Assembly: GCF_028689785.1 (NCBI RefSeq)
Contig: NZ_JAQVCN010000006.1
Coordinates: forward strand, 1-64,000
Source: Zoogloea sp.
Lineage (GTDB): Bacteria; Pseudomonadota; Gammaproteobacteria; Burkholderiales; Rhodocyclaceae
Direction of reading: 5' to 3'
DNA length: 64,000 nt
The notes under the pieces were generated by a model. That model was not told where the DNA came from, ran no database searches, and worked only from the letters and a program-made list of their open reading frames with translations. The position numbers and the translations under genes are program-made. Below are positions 7,753 through 15,366 of the stretch, in pieces. Numbering within the stretch: position 1 is the first letter of the stretch; every line of letters begins with the position of its first letter.

Positions 7753-8121
7753 ATGGACATCAGCCAAACCGAAAGCCTCATCGTATCCGCCCTCGAAGAC
7801 ATCAAGGGCAAGGACATAGAGGTCATCAACACCACACGCCTCACCTCCCTGTTCGAGCGCGTCATCATCGCCAGTGCCGACTCCAATCGCCAGACCCGCG
7901 CCCTGGCCCGCAACGTGGCCAACAAGGCCCGCGAAGCCGGCATCAACGTGCTCAGCATCGAGGGCGAAGACGGCGGCGAATGGGTACTGGTGGACCTGGG
8001 CGACGTGGTCGTCCACGTGATGCAGCCCGCTGTACGCGCCTACTACAACCTGGAAGAGCTGTGGGCCGGTGGCGCATCGCGCGGAGCCCGCCCGGGCGGC
8101 GGAATCGCCCGTAGCGCCTAA
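7753..8121 (+). CDS. rsfS: Ribosome silencing factor RsfS
   Basis: A 122-residue protein that binds ribosomal protein uL14 and blocks subunit joining in starvation. Diagnostic segments are [15 protein letters not shown] (about 12-26), [52 protein letters not shown]. The ATG at 7753 is chosen; the longer frame back to 7666 overlaps nadD and is not part of the family. A Gly/Arg/Ala-rich tail of about 15 residues follows the core. The gap to nadD is 4 bases. Confidence 0.93.
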   Translation: MDISQTESLIVSALEDIKGKDIEVINTTRLTSLFERVIIASADSNRQTRALARNVANKAREAGINVLSIEGEDGGEWVLVDLGDVVVHVMQPAVRAYYNLEELWAGGASRGARPGGGIARSA

Positions 8122-8164
8122 TCTTCTTCTCCCCGCGGTGGCCCGTCCGCCGCCAAGCGCACCC

Positions 8165-8635
8165 ATGAAACTGCTCCTCGTTGCCGTCGGCACGCGCATG
8201 CCTGCGTGGGTCGACAGCGGGTTCGACGACTTCGCCAAACGCATGCCCCGGGAGCTACCCCTGCAGCTCGTCGAGGTCAAGGCCGAACCGCGCACCACCG
8301 GCAAGACCGTCGAGGCCATGATGGCCGCCGAGGCCGCCCGCATCGAGGCTGCCCTGCCGGCCCGCTGCCGCCGCCTGATCCTCGACGAGCGCGGCGAAGA
8401 CCTGACCACCAAAGCCCTGGCCAAGCGCCTGGAGCGCTGGCAGGACGGGGGCGACGACGTGGCCCTGATCATCGGCGGGCCAGACGGGCTCGACCCAGCC
8501 CTCAAGTCCACTGCCCACGAGACGATGAGACTCTCCAGCCTCACCCTGCCCCATGCCATGGTGCGGGTGATGCTGGCCGAGGCCCTGTACCGGGCCTGGA
8601 GCCTGTCAAAGAACCACCCCTACCACCGGGAGTGA
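8165..8635 (+). CDS. rlmH: 23S rRNA (pseudouridine-1915 N3)-methyltransferase RlmH
   Basis: A 156-residue SPOUT methyltransferase, the usual length. It starts [19 protein letters not shown] and contains [17 protein letters not shown] and [14 protein letters not shown], the SAM-binding knot, ending in [16 protein letters not shown], the conserved C terminus that enters the active site. The start at 8165 matches the family; upstream codons overlap intergenic sequence. It lies 43 bases after rsfS and 1 base before maf. Confidence 0.95.
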   Translation: MKLLLVAVGTRMPAWVDSGFDDFAKRMPRELPLQLVEVKAEPRTTGKTVEAMMAAEAARIEAALPARCRRLILDERGEDLTTKALAKRLERWQDGGDDVALIIGGPDGLDPALKSTAHETMRLSSLTLPHAMVRVMLAEALYRAWSLSKNHPYHRE

Positions 8636-8636
8636 C

Positions 8637-9248
8637 ATGAGCCATCCGTCCATCTACCTCGCCTCCAACAGCCCGCGCCGACGCGAGCTGCTCAAACAGA
8701 TCCACGTAGCCTTCGAGCCCCTGCTCTTCCGCGGCCCCGGGCGCGAGGACCACGACATCAACGAGGACATTCGCCCCGGCGAGGACGCGGTAACCTATGT
8801 GCGCCGGGTAGCACGGGCCAAGGCCGAAGGCGGCATCAACCGGGTACGCTGGCGCGGCCTGCCCCCACGCCTGCTGCTGGCCGCCGACACAACCCTGGAA
8901 CTGAACGGCGAGATCATCGGCAAGCCCGATCACGGCGAGCACGCCATGGCCATCCTGCGGGAGCTCTCCGGCCGCACCCACCAAGTGCTCACCGCCGTGG
9001 TGGTCACCGACGGACAGCGTTTCGAGGAGCGTCTGTCCACCAGCCAGGTGCGCTTCCGGCGCCTGCGCGATGACGAGATCCGCCGCTACGTGGCCACCGG
9101 CGAAGCGGCCGACAAGGCCGGCGCCTACGGCATCCAGGGGCGCGCCGCCCTCTTCATCGAGGAAATCCGTGGCAGCTACACCGGAATTATGGGCCTGCCC
9201 CTGTTCGAGACCGCGGCCCTGCTGCAGGAATTCGGCTATCCTCTCTGA
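8637..9248 (+). CDS. maf: Maf-family dTTP/UTP pyrophosphatase (YhdE type)
   Basis: A 203-residue house-cleaning nucleotide pyrophosphatase. The N-terminal LASNSPRRRELLKQI is the Maf signature. LAADTTLELNGEIIGKP holds the catalytic Asp, and AGAYGIQGRAALFIEEIRGSY with IMGLPLFET is typical of the YhdE subgroup rather than YceF. The start follows rlmH by 1 base, so translation is likely coupled. Confidence 0.93.
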   Translation: MSHPSIYLASNSPRRRELLKQIHVAFEPLLFRGPGREDHDINEDIRPGEDAVTYVRRVARAKAEGGINRVRWRGLPPRLLLAADTTLELNGEIIGKPDHGEHAMAILRELSGRTHQVLTAVVVTDGQRFEERLSTSQVRFRRLRDDEIRRYVATGEAADKAGAYGIQGRAALFIEEIRGSYTGIMGLPLFETAALLQEFGYPL

Positions 9249-9304
9249 CGCTCTCTGAGAGAATCACGCCCGAGCCCGCAGAAGACGGGAACACAACACC
9301 ACGA

Positions 9305-9379
9305 CGCGGAAGCAATCCGCGCAGCCGATGCCGGACGAGCGGCGATCGGCGATGGCGCAGCACGTCCTGCGTCATCGCC
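9305..9379 (+). promoter_or_regulatory. Two stem-loops in the rng leader
   Basis: CGCGGA-AGCAA-TCCGCG (9305-9321) and a 13-base stem (arms 9348-9360 and 9367-9379, 12 of 13 paired, loop CACGTC) lie in the 154-base maf-rng gap. The second ends 23 bases before the rng ATG and would lie next to the ribosome binding region in an mRNA. RNase E/G family messages are known to be controlled through their 5' leaders; a role here is inference. Confidence 0.45.
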
Positions 9380-9402
9380 CATCTCCGTTTGCCTCCCGCA
9401 TC

Positions 9403-10857
9403 ATGTCTGAAGAATACCTGATCAATTTCACACCCCAGGAAACCCGCGTCGCGCTGATGCAGCAGGGCGTCGTCCAGGAAGTCCACGTCGAGCGCACCGC
9501 CAGCCGGGGCATTGTCGGCAACATCTACCTGGGCAAAGTAGTGCGCGTGCTGCCGGGCATGCAGTCGGCCTTCATGGACGTGGGCCTGGAGCGCACGGCC
9601 TTCCTGCACGTGGCCGACATATGGTCCGACCGGCACGCCGGTGACCCGCCACGCCCCATCGAGCGCATCCTCGCCGAGGGCCAGAACCTCATCGTCCAGG
9701 TCCTCAAGGACCCCTTGGGCACCAAGGGCGCGCGCCTGTCCACGCAGATCTCCATCGCCGGTCGCATGCTGGTGTACCTGCCCCAGGACAAGCACATCGG
9801 CATCTCCCAGCGCATCGGCGACGAAGCCGGCCGCGAAGCCCTGCGCGAGCGGGTCAGCCGCCTGCTGCCGGCCAACGAACCGGGGGGCTACATCGTTCGC
9901 ACCATGGCCGAGAACGCCTCCGACGACGAACTCGCCGCCGACATCGCCTACCTCAAGAAACTCTGGGCCGAGATCAAGAACCGCGCCGTCGGCGCCCGCC
10001 CGCCCTTCGTGCTGTACCAGGATCTCAACCTGGCCCAGCGGGTGATGCGCGACCTGGTCACCGACGCCACCACCCGCATCGTTGCCGACTCCCGGGAGAA
10101 CTTCCAGAAGCTCAGCACTTTCGCCACCGAGTACATGCCCCAGGTGGCCCCGCTGCTCGACCACTACACTGGCGAGCGCCCCCTGTTCGACCTCCATGGG
10201 GTCGAAGCGGAGATCGAAAAAGCCCTGGCCCGGCGGGTGGACCTGAAATCAGGCGGCTACCTCATCATCGACCAGACCGAGGCGATGACCACCATCGACG
10301 TGAACACCGGCGGTTTCGTCGGCGCCCGCAACTTCGACGACACCATCTTCAAGACCAACCTGGAGGCAGCTCAGGCCATCGCCCGCCAACTGCGGGTGCG
10401 CAACCTGGGCGGCATCATCATCGTCGACTTCATCGACATGGAAAGCCCAGAGCACCGCAGCGCCGTGCTCGACGAATTCCGCAAGGCCCTCTCCAAAGAC
10501 CATACCAAGATGACGGTAAATGGCTTCACCAGCCTCGGCCTGGTGGAGATGACCCGCAAGCGCACCCGGGAATCCCTGGCGCACCTGCTGTGCGAGCCCT
10601 GTCCGACCTGTAGCGGCCGGGGCGAGGTAAAGACCGCCCGCACGGTGGCCTACGAGATCCTCCGTGAGCTGCTGCGCGAAGCCCGTCAGTTCAATGCCCG
10701 CGAGTTCCGGGTGCTGGCTGCACCCAACGTGATCGACCTCTTCCACGAGGAAGAATCCCAGTCCCTGGCCATGCTGTCCGACTTCATCGGCAAGACCATC
10801 TCCCTGCATCCCGAGGCCAGCTACGGTCAGGAACAGTTCGACATCGTGCTGCTTTAA
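9403..10857 (+). CDS. rng: Ribonuclease G
   Basis: A 484-residue single-strand endoribonuclease that matures the 5' end of 16S rRNA and takes part in mRNA decay. S1 domain about 38-125 (VGNIYLGKVVRVLPGMQSAFMDVGLER). The DNase I-like catalytic core has TIDVNTGGFVG and IIIVDFIDM with the two metal-binding aspartates. The Zn-link CEPCPTCSGRG (about 398-408) joins the dimer. The length and lack of a long C-terminal tail separate it from RNase E. The ATG at 9403 matches family N termini (MSEEYLINFTPQETRVAL). Frame upstream to 9328 is leader sequence. Confidence 0.95.
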   Translation: MSEEYLINFTPQETRVALMQQGVVQEVHVERTASRGIVGNIYLGKVVRVLPGMQSAFMDVGLERTAFLHVADIWSDRHAGDPPRPIERILAEGQNLIVQVLKDPLGTKGARLSTQISIAGRMLVYLPQDKHIGISQRIGDEAGREALRERVSRLLPANEPGGYIVRTMAENASDDELAADIAYLKKLWAEIKNRAVGARPPFVLYQDLNLAQRVMRDLVTDATTRIVADSRENFQKLSTFATEYMPQVAPLLDHYTGERPLFDLHGVEAEIEKALARRVDLKSGGYLIIDQTEAMTTIDVNTGGFVGARNFDDTIFKTNLEAAQAIARQLRVRNLGGIIIVDFIDMESPEHRSAVLDEFRKALSKDHTKMTVNGFTSLGLVEMTRKRTRESLAHLLCEPCPTCSGRGEVKTARTVAYEILRELLREARQFNAREFRVLAAPNVIDLFHEEESQSLAMLSDFIGKTISLHPEASYGQEQFDIVLL

Positions 10858-10884
10858 GGCCCGAAAAATACCCATGGAATAAAC

Positions 10885-10916
10885 GCACCAATACAGTGCA
10901 ATCCCAGTATTGGTGC
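10885..10916. repeat. Perfect 10-base inverted repeat after rng
   Basis: GCACCAATAC (10885-10894) and GTATTGGTGC (10907-10916) with a 12-base loop, 27 bases past the rng stop. There is no T-run, so it is either an RNA-end hairpin or a protein site. The remaining sequence to 11036 contains AT-leaning DNA and the leader of the next gene. Confidence 0.5.
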
Positions 10917-11036
10917 GGGTTTCACGGCTTTTCCGCCCCGTGTCAGTGCATCCAAAAATTCAATCGCCAATTGATTGACGCTGCAATGCCCAGGCCCGCA
11001 GAATCGCGCCCCTCGCACAGGCAGGATGATCTCAGG

Positions 11037-12098
11037 ATGCAAACCCCCAACACCCTCCAGGCCACCCCCGGCCAATCTTCCGGCGCCGTCCGGATCGGTC
11101 TCAACCACGGCTATGCCTTCGATGGCGACAGCGTCCAGCTCGACGCCGAGCTGCTGGTGAGCAACGCGGACGAAGCCGCCGATCAGGAATGGGCACTCCA
11201 GCTGTGGGCCTGCGAAGCCCCTTTCGACGGTCAGCCCGTCACTGCAGCCAAGATTGCCGAACTCCCCGTGGGCACCCTGGACGCCGGCAGCCCGGCCTGG
11301 GTCAGCGCCTTCACCGCCGCCCGCCCGCCCGCCGGCCAGGCCGGGCACAACATGGTGCTGGTGCTCGCCGCCGGCCGTGACGGCCACTTCGACCAGGTGC
11401 TGGATTACGCCAACTTCCCCCGCACGGAAACCTTCGTACAGCCCCGTCTCGTGGGCAGCACCGGCTTCAGCGTGGGCGAAACCACGATCAGCCTGAGCGT
11501 GGACGGCATCGACAACCCCCGTGGCGCGGACAATCTCAGCGGCACCCTGTCGCTGGAGCTGTGGGCCCTCGACGCCCCCTTCCGCAATGGCAACCCCGAG
11601 GGCGTACAGCTGGTCGCCAGCACCCTCGGCAGCCTGGCCGGCCAGAGCAGTTGGCAGAGCCTCGCCCTCGATCTGCCCCTCGCCGCCCGCCCAGCCGGCA
11701 CCTGGCACATCGCCCTGCTGCTGCGTGAATGGACCGCCGTCGGCTACGTCACCCGCGACTTCACCAACTTCGCCCTGCCCCTGAGCTGGGAAGCCGAAGC
11801 CGTGGCCACTCCGATCGTCGAACCGGTCGCTTCCGCCAAACCGGCCTCCAAGGCCAAACCTGCAGCCAAAGCCGCTGCCCCCAAGGCAGCCGCCCCGGCC
11901 AAGGCCGCAACAGTACCGACCGCCGTTTCGGTCAACAAGGCCAGCGAAGCCGAGCTGGCTGCCGTCAAGGGCCTGCCCAAAGCCGTCGCCAGCGCCATCA
12001 TCGCCGCCCGCCCCTTCAAGACCCTCGACGAACTGGTCAAGGTCAAGGGCATGGGCGTGAAGATGCTCGACAAGCTCAAGGGCAGCCTGAGCCTCTGA
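11037..12098 (+). CDS. Two-unit beta-rich protein with Ala/Lys linker and C-terminal HhH domain
   Basis: A 353-residue protein without signal peptide or membrane span, so cytoplasmic. Residues about 18-130 and 139-250 are two similar units: LQLWACEAPFDG aligns with LELWALDAPFRNG, and VLDYANFPRTETF with RDFTNFALPLSW. They look like beta-sandwich repeats. Residues about 262-295 are an Ala/Lys/Pro linker (repeated KPAAKAAAPK type) like histone H1 tails. Residues 298-353 are a ComEA/Pol-type double helix-hairpin-helix (VNKASEAELAAVKGLPKAVA and VKVKGMGVKMLDKLKG) that usually binds the DNA backbone. The ATG at 11037 is preceded by AGGA at 11023; the frame is open from 10896. DNA-related function is inference. 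Confidence 0.75.
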   Translation: MQTPNTLQATPGQSSGAVRIGLNHGYAFDGDSVQLDAELLVSNADEAADQEWALQLWACEAPFDGQPVTAAKIAELPVGTLDAGSPAWVSAFTAARPPAGQAGHNMVLVLAAGRDGHFDQVLDYANFPRTETFVQPRLVGSTGFSVGETTISLSVDGIDNPRGADNLSGTLSLELWALDAPFRNGNPEGVQLVASTLGSLAGQSSWQSLALDLPLAARPAGTWHIALLLREWTAVGYVTRDFTNFALPLSWEAEAVATPIVEPVASAKPASKAKPAAKAAAPKAAAPAKAATVPTAVSVNKASEAELAAVKGLPKAVASAIIAARPFKTLDELVKVKGMGVKMLDKLKGSLSL

Positions 12099-12104
12099 TC
12101 GCCC

Positions 12105-12201
12105 GGGCGAAATTCATTCGACCCCACAGACGCCGTTGTCGCACCCGGTTTTATCCACCGGAGGCGCAGAGGCTTTTGTGGGGTCGAATTCAAACGGGGC
12201 A
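12105..12201. repeat. Paired, inverted REP-like elements, copies 3 and 4 (BIME-like)
   Basis: TTCGACCCCACA (12117-12128) and its exact reverse complement TGTGGGGTCGAA (12177-12188) enclose 48 bases. Each also belongs to its own palindrome (GGGCGAA..TTCGACCC at 12105-12124; GGGTCGAATTC..CGGGGC at 12181-12200). The pair lies between the converging HhH gene and the metallopeptidase gene and could stop transcription from both sides. Same core as the elements at 2303 and 4401. Confidence 0.72.
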
Positions 12202-12249
12202 AAGCCGGGTGAATTGGCCCACACACCAGAAGCACCGCTCGCGTACGAC

Positions 12250-12804
12250 CTAAGCGCCCGGCCCCTCCCGCACGCAGCTCCCCCACAGACTCTCGCCCCC
12301 CACTTCCAGCCAGCACAGCCACGCCCGTACGTCGAACTCCAGCTGGTGGTAAGCCGGCTCCATCCGGCAACACAACTGGTAGAAGGCCTTGTCGTGCTGG
12401 CGCTCCTTCAGGTGCGCCAGCTCGTGCACCACGATCATGCGCAGGAATTCCGCCGGCGCCTCGCGAAACAGGGTGGCGACGCGGATCTCGCGCTTGGTCT
12501 TGAGCTTGCCGCCTTGCACCCGCGACACGGTGGTGTGGGTGCCCAGGGCCTTGTGGATGGTCTGCAGTTTGCCGTCGAAGGCCACCTTGCTGAGGGGCTC
12601 GGCATTGCGCAGGTAGCGCGCCCTCAGCTCCGTCACGTAGGCGTACAACGCGCCGTCGTTGCGTACCGCATGGGGCTGGGGATACTTGCGAAGGAGCAGG
12701 GGCCCAAGCTGGCCGTCGGCGAGCCGGCTGCGCACCTGGTGCACCAGGTGCTCTGGATAGCCAGAGAGATATTTCAACGGGGCCACGGGGAGCATGACAG
12801 GCAT
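12250..12804 (-). CDS. YgjP-like zinc metallopeptidase (M48/DUF45 group)
   Basis: A protein of about 184 residues of the YgjP-like metallopeptidase family. The zinc signature is VVHELAHLKERQHDKAFY, an HExxH with the downstream conserved H..F. The C terminus has a Trp/Cys-rich helix. No signal peptide, so probably cytoplasmic. The physiological substrate of the family is unknown. Start uncertain: the frame is open to ATGs at 12846 and 12843 (AAGGA lies very close), and also 12804 and 12795; homologues usually begin near PLKYLSGYP, so I use 12804. Divergent from the efflux operon. Confidence 0.78.
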   Translation of the reverse strand: MPVMLPVAPLKYLSGYPEHLVHQVRSRLADGQLGPLLLRKYPQPHAVRNDGALYAYVTELRARYLRNAEPLSKVAFDGKLQTIHKALGTHTTVSRVQGGKLKTKREIRVATLFREAPAEFLRMIVVHELAHLKERQHDKAFYQLCCRMEPAYHQLEFDVRAWLCWLEVGGESLWGSCVREGPGA

Positions 12805-12887
12805 CCAGGGAAGCAAGGCCGGAATTCTAGCGCCTGACCTCATCATTCCTTGATCTTCCGCAATATGCGCCGCGTCTGGCGGCGTAG

Positions 12888-12911
12888 TTTACTGACCAAT
12901 CAGTCAGTAAA
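12888..12911. promoter_or_regulatory. TetR/AcrR-type operator palindrome
   Basis: TTTACTGAC-CAATCA-GTCAGTAAA, a perfect 9-base inverted repeat with a 6-base centre, 18 bases before the TolC-type gene start. TGACCAATCAGTCA-like palindromes are typical TetR-family operators. It most likely controls the efflux operon at 12930-19612. No TetR-family gene lies in this window. Confidence 0.7.
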
Positions 12912-12929
12912 CATCGAGAGGACGATGTG

Positions 12930-14282
12930 ATGGAAACGTCCCGATCCGCCCCTTTGCCAGACCGCAGCCAGCCCTCGCATTGCCCCCTCCGGCGGGCACT
13001 TCTGGTGCTGCCCCTGCTGCTCGGCACCGCCTTTCCCCTGGCAGCAGCCGAAACCCTGGCCGATGCCTGGCGGGAAGCACTTGCCGTGGATGCGCGCCTG
13101 CACGCCGCCGATGCCGACACCGATGCCGCCCGGGCCACCCTGGAAGCCGCCCGCGGCCTCGCCCTGCCCAAGGCCACCGCCAGCGCCAGTTACACCGTAC
13201 TGAGCAAAGAGCCCGCCGCCCGTATCGGCCTGCCCACACTCCCCGGCATCGCCCTGCCCGACCAGCTACCGCTTTCCGAGCGCACCTACGCCACCCATGC
13301 GGTCCAAGCCACCCTGCCCGTCTACACGGGCGGCCGCATCTCCGCCGCTGTCAATGCAGCCGGCATCGGGGTGCGGGCCAGCACCTTCGAGCGTCAGCGC
13401 AGCGAGCAGGCCGTGAAGCTGGAAGTGGCCGAAACCTGGCTCGACGTACTGCGCAGCCGCAGCGCCCTGGCCGCCACCGAACGCCACCTGGCGGCCCTGG
13501 ATGCCCACGCCCGCGACGTGGACGATCTCCACCGACAAGGGGTCGTTCCACGCACCGACGTGCTGTCGGTGGCGGTTGCCCGCGCCGATGCCCGCCAGCA
13601 ACTGACCCGCGCCCGCCACGGCGCCGACCTCGCCACCGCAGCCTACAACCGCCTGCTGGGCCGCCCTCTGGACGCCACGGCAGATCTGGCCGAACCCCCG
13701 CCCGACACCGCTGGCCGCGACGACTTTGCCACCCTCGCCGCCCGTGCCCACCAGCAGCGGCCCGAGCTGGCCCTGCTCGGCGCCCGGGCCGAGGCCGGCG
13801 ACCAGGAAGCCGAGATGGAGCGCGCCGCCCGCCGCCCGCAGGTGGGCCTCAGCGCCGCCGTGCTCCACGAGGACAACCGCTACCGGGTCAGCCAGGACAT
13901 CGCCCAGGTGGTCATCGGCGTGCAATGGGATCTGTTCGACGGGGGTATCCAGCGCCAGCGCACCGATGCCGCCACCGCCCGGGCCCGGGCCGCCCGCGAA
14001 CGCCAGGCCGACAGCGCCAGCCGGGTGGAACTGGAGGTGCGCCACGAATGGCTGGCCGTGGACGAAGCCATCCAGCGCCTCGCCACCACCTCCACCGCAG
14101 TGGCCCAGGCCGACGAGAACCTGCGCGTCGCCCGTGACCGCTACCGCAACGGAGTTGGCACCCACACTGAAGTCCTGGATGCGGAAGCCCTGCGCACCCT
14201 CACCGACCGCAACCACCTCAACGCCCACTACGACGTGCACCTCGCCCGCTTCCGCCTGCAAAAGGCCGTCGGCGAGCTGTAA
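12930..14282 (+). CDS. TolC-family outer-membrane efflux channel
   Basis: A 450-residue outer-membrane factor. A signal peptide (hydrophobic LLVLPLLLGTAFPL, likely cut after AAA near residue 38) is followed by the two OEP repeats of the TolC fold, with RSEQAVKLEVAETWLDVLRSRSAL in the first half and VELEVRHEWLAVDEA with a C-terminal VGTHTEVLDAEALRTLTDRNHLNAHYDVHLARFRLQKAVGEL in the second. The ATG at 12930 is chosen over the GTG at 12927 because GAGAGGA (12916-12922) is 7 bases before it. First gene of the efflux operon; it would extend the pump through the outer membrane. Confidence 0.9.
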   Translation: METSRSAPLPDRSQPSHCPLRRALLVLPLLLGTAFPLAAAETLADAWREALAVDARLHAADADTDAARATLEAARGLALPKATASASYTVLSKEPAARIGLPTLPGIALPDQLPLSERTYATHAVQATLPVYTGGRISAAVNAAGIGVRASTFERQRSEQAVKLEVAETWLDVLRSRSALAATERHLAALDAHARDVDDLHRQGVVPRTDVLSVAVARADARQQLTRARHGADLATAAYNRLLGRPLDATADLAEPPPDTAGRDDFATLAARAHQQRPELALLGARAEAGDQEAEMERAARRPQVGLSAAVLHEDNRYRVSQDIAQVVIGVQWDLFDGGIQRQRTDAATARARAARERQADSASRVELEVRHEWLAVDEAIQRLATTSTAVAQADENLRVARDRYRNGVGTHTEVLDAEALRTLTDRNHLNAHYDVHLARFRLQKAVGEL

Positions 14283-14294
14283 GGGAGTTCCGCC

Positions 14295-15362
14295 ATGCCC
14301 CTCAACAAGAAGACCCTCGTGATCGCCCTCGCCGCCACCGCCATCGTGGCGGGTGGCGCCTGGGCCTGGCAGCACTTCGCCGGCAACGCCACCCTGCCCG
14401 AAGGCCTGATCCAGGCCAACGGGCGCATCGAGGGCGATCACACCACCGTGGCCAGCAAGCTCCCCGGACGCATCGCCGAAATGAAGGTGCGCGAAGGCGA
14501 TGGCGTACAGGCGGGGCAGCTCCTCGCCCGCCTCGAAGACACCCAGCTCACCGCCCGCAAAGAGCAGGCCGATGCCGCCGTCGCCACCCTGCAGGCCCAG
14601 CTCGACGCCGCCCGTGCCCAGCTCGCCATCGCCCGCCGCGAAGTGCCCCTGGCCGAGGCCAGTGCCGGCGCCGTGCTGGCCAAGGCCCGTGCCGCCGAAA
14701 CCCAGGCCGCCAGGGATGCCCGGCGCTTCGATGAACTGGCCGAGCGGGGCACGGTGGAAACCCGCCGCGCCGAGCAGATGCGCCTTGCCCACACCGCCGC
14801 CGCCGCCGACCTGCGCCAGGCGGAGCAATCGGCCAGCGCCGCCCGCCTGGGCAATGACAAGGTGAAGGCCAGGGAGAACGACATCGCTGCCCTCGAAGCC
14901 GGCCTGCGTCAGGCCCGGGCAGCGGCAAGCGAAGTCGCCAGCCTGATCGATGACCTGAGCCTGCGCGCGCCCACGGGTGGCGTGGTGCTGAACCGCCTGC
15001 GCGAAAACGGCGAAATGGTGGCCGCGGGAACGCCGATGTTCGACCTGGTGGACCTCGACAAGCTCTATCTCAAGGTCTACGTACCCGAAAAGCAGATCGG
15101 CCAGCTGCGCCTGGGCCTGCCGGCGCAGGTCTATACCGACGCCTTCCCGGGGCAGGCCTTCGCCGCCCGCACCCGCTACATCGCTTCGCGCGCCGAATTC
15201 ACCCCCAAGGAAGTCCAGACCCCGGACGAGCGGGTCAAATTGAGCTATGCGGTAAAACTCTACTTCGACGCCAACCCCGAGCACCGCCTGAGCCCCGGCG
15301 TGCCTGCCGATGCGGTGATCCGCTGGAAGGACGAGGTGCCCTGGCAGGCACCACGCTGGTAG
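14295..15362 (+). CDS. ybhG: HlyD-family periplasmic adaptor (YbhG-like)
   Basis: A 355-residue membrane-fusion protein linking the ABC pump to the TolC channel. One N-terminal membrane anchor (LVIALAATAIVAGGAWAW, about 8-25). The lipoyl/biotinyl half-motif GRIEGDHTTVASKLPGRIAEMKVREGDGVQAG (about 43-74) precedes a long Ala-rich coiled coil (about 85-205). Then the beta-barrel with DLVDLDKLYLKVYVPEKQIG. AGGGAG at 14282-14287 sits 7 bases before the ATG. The gap to the TolC gene is 12 bases. The adaptor type matches E. coli YbhG. Confidence 0.88.
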   Translation: MPLNKKTLVIALAATAIVAGGAWAWQHFAGNATLPEGLIQANGRIEGDHTTVASKLPGRIAEMKVREGDGVQAGQLLARLEDTQLTARKEQADAAVATLQAQLDAARAQLAIARREVPLAEASAGAVLAKARAAETQAARDARRFDELAERGTVETRRAEQMRLAHTAAAADLRQAEQSASAARLGNDKVKARENDIAALEAGLRQARAAASEVASLIDDLSLRAPTGGVVLNRLRENGEMVAAGTPMFDLVDLDKLYLKVYVPEKQIGQLRLGLPAQVYTDAFPGQAFAARTRYIASRAEFTPKEVQTPDERVKLSYAVKLYFDANPEHRLSPGVPADAVIRWKDEVPWQAPRW

Positions 15363-15366
15363 CGCC

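Noticed and set aside
10896-11036. N-terminal extension of the HhH protein
   Set aside because: The frame is open but runs through the rng-end hairpin, with Cys/Gln/Arg-rich sequence; ATG 11037 has AGGA upstream.
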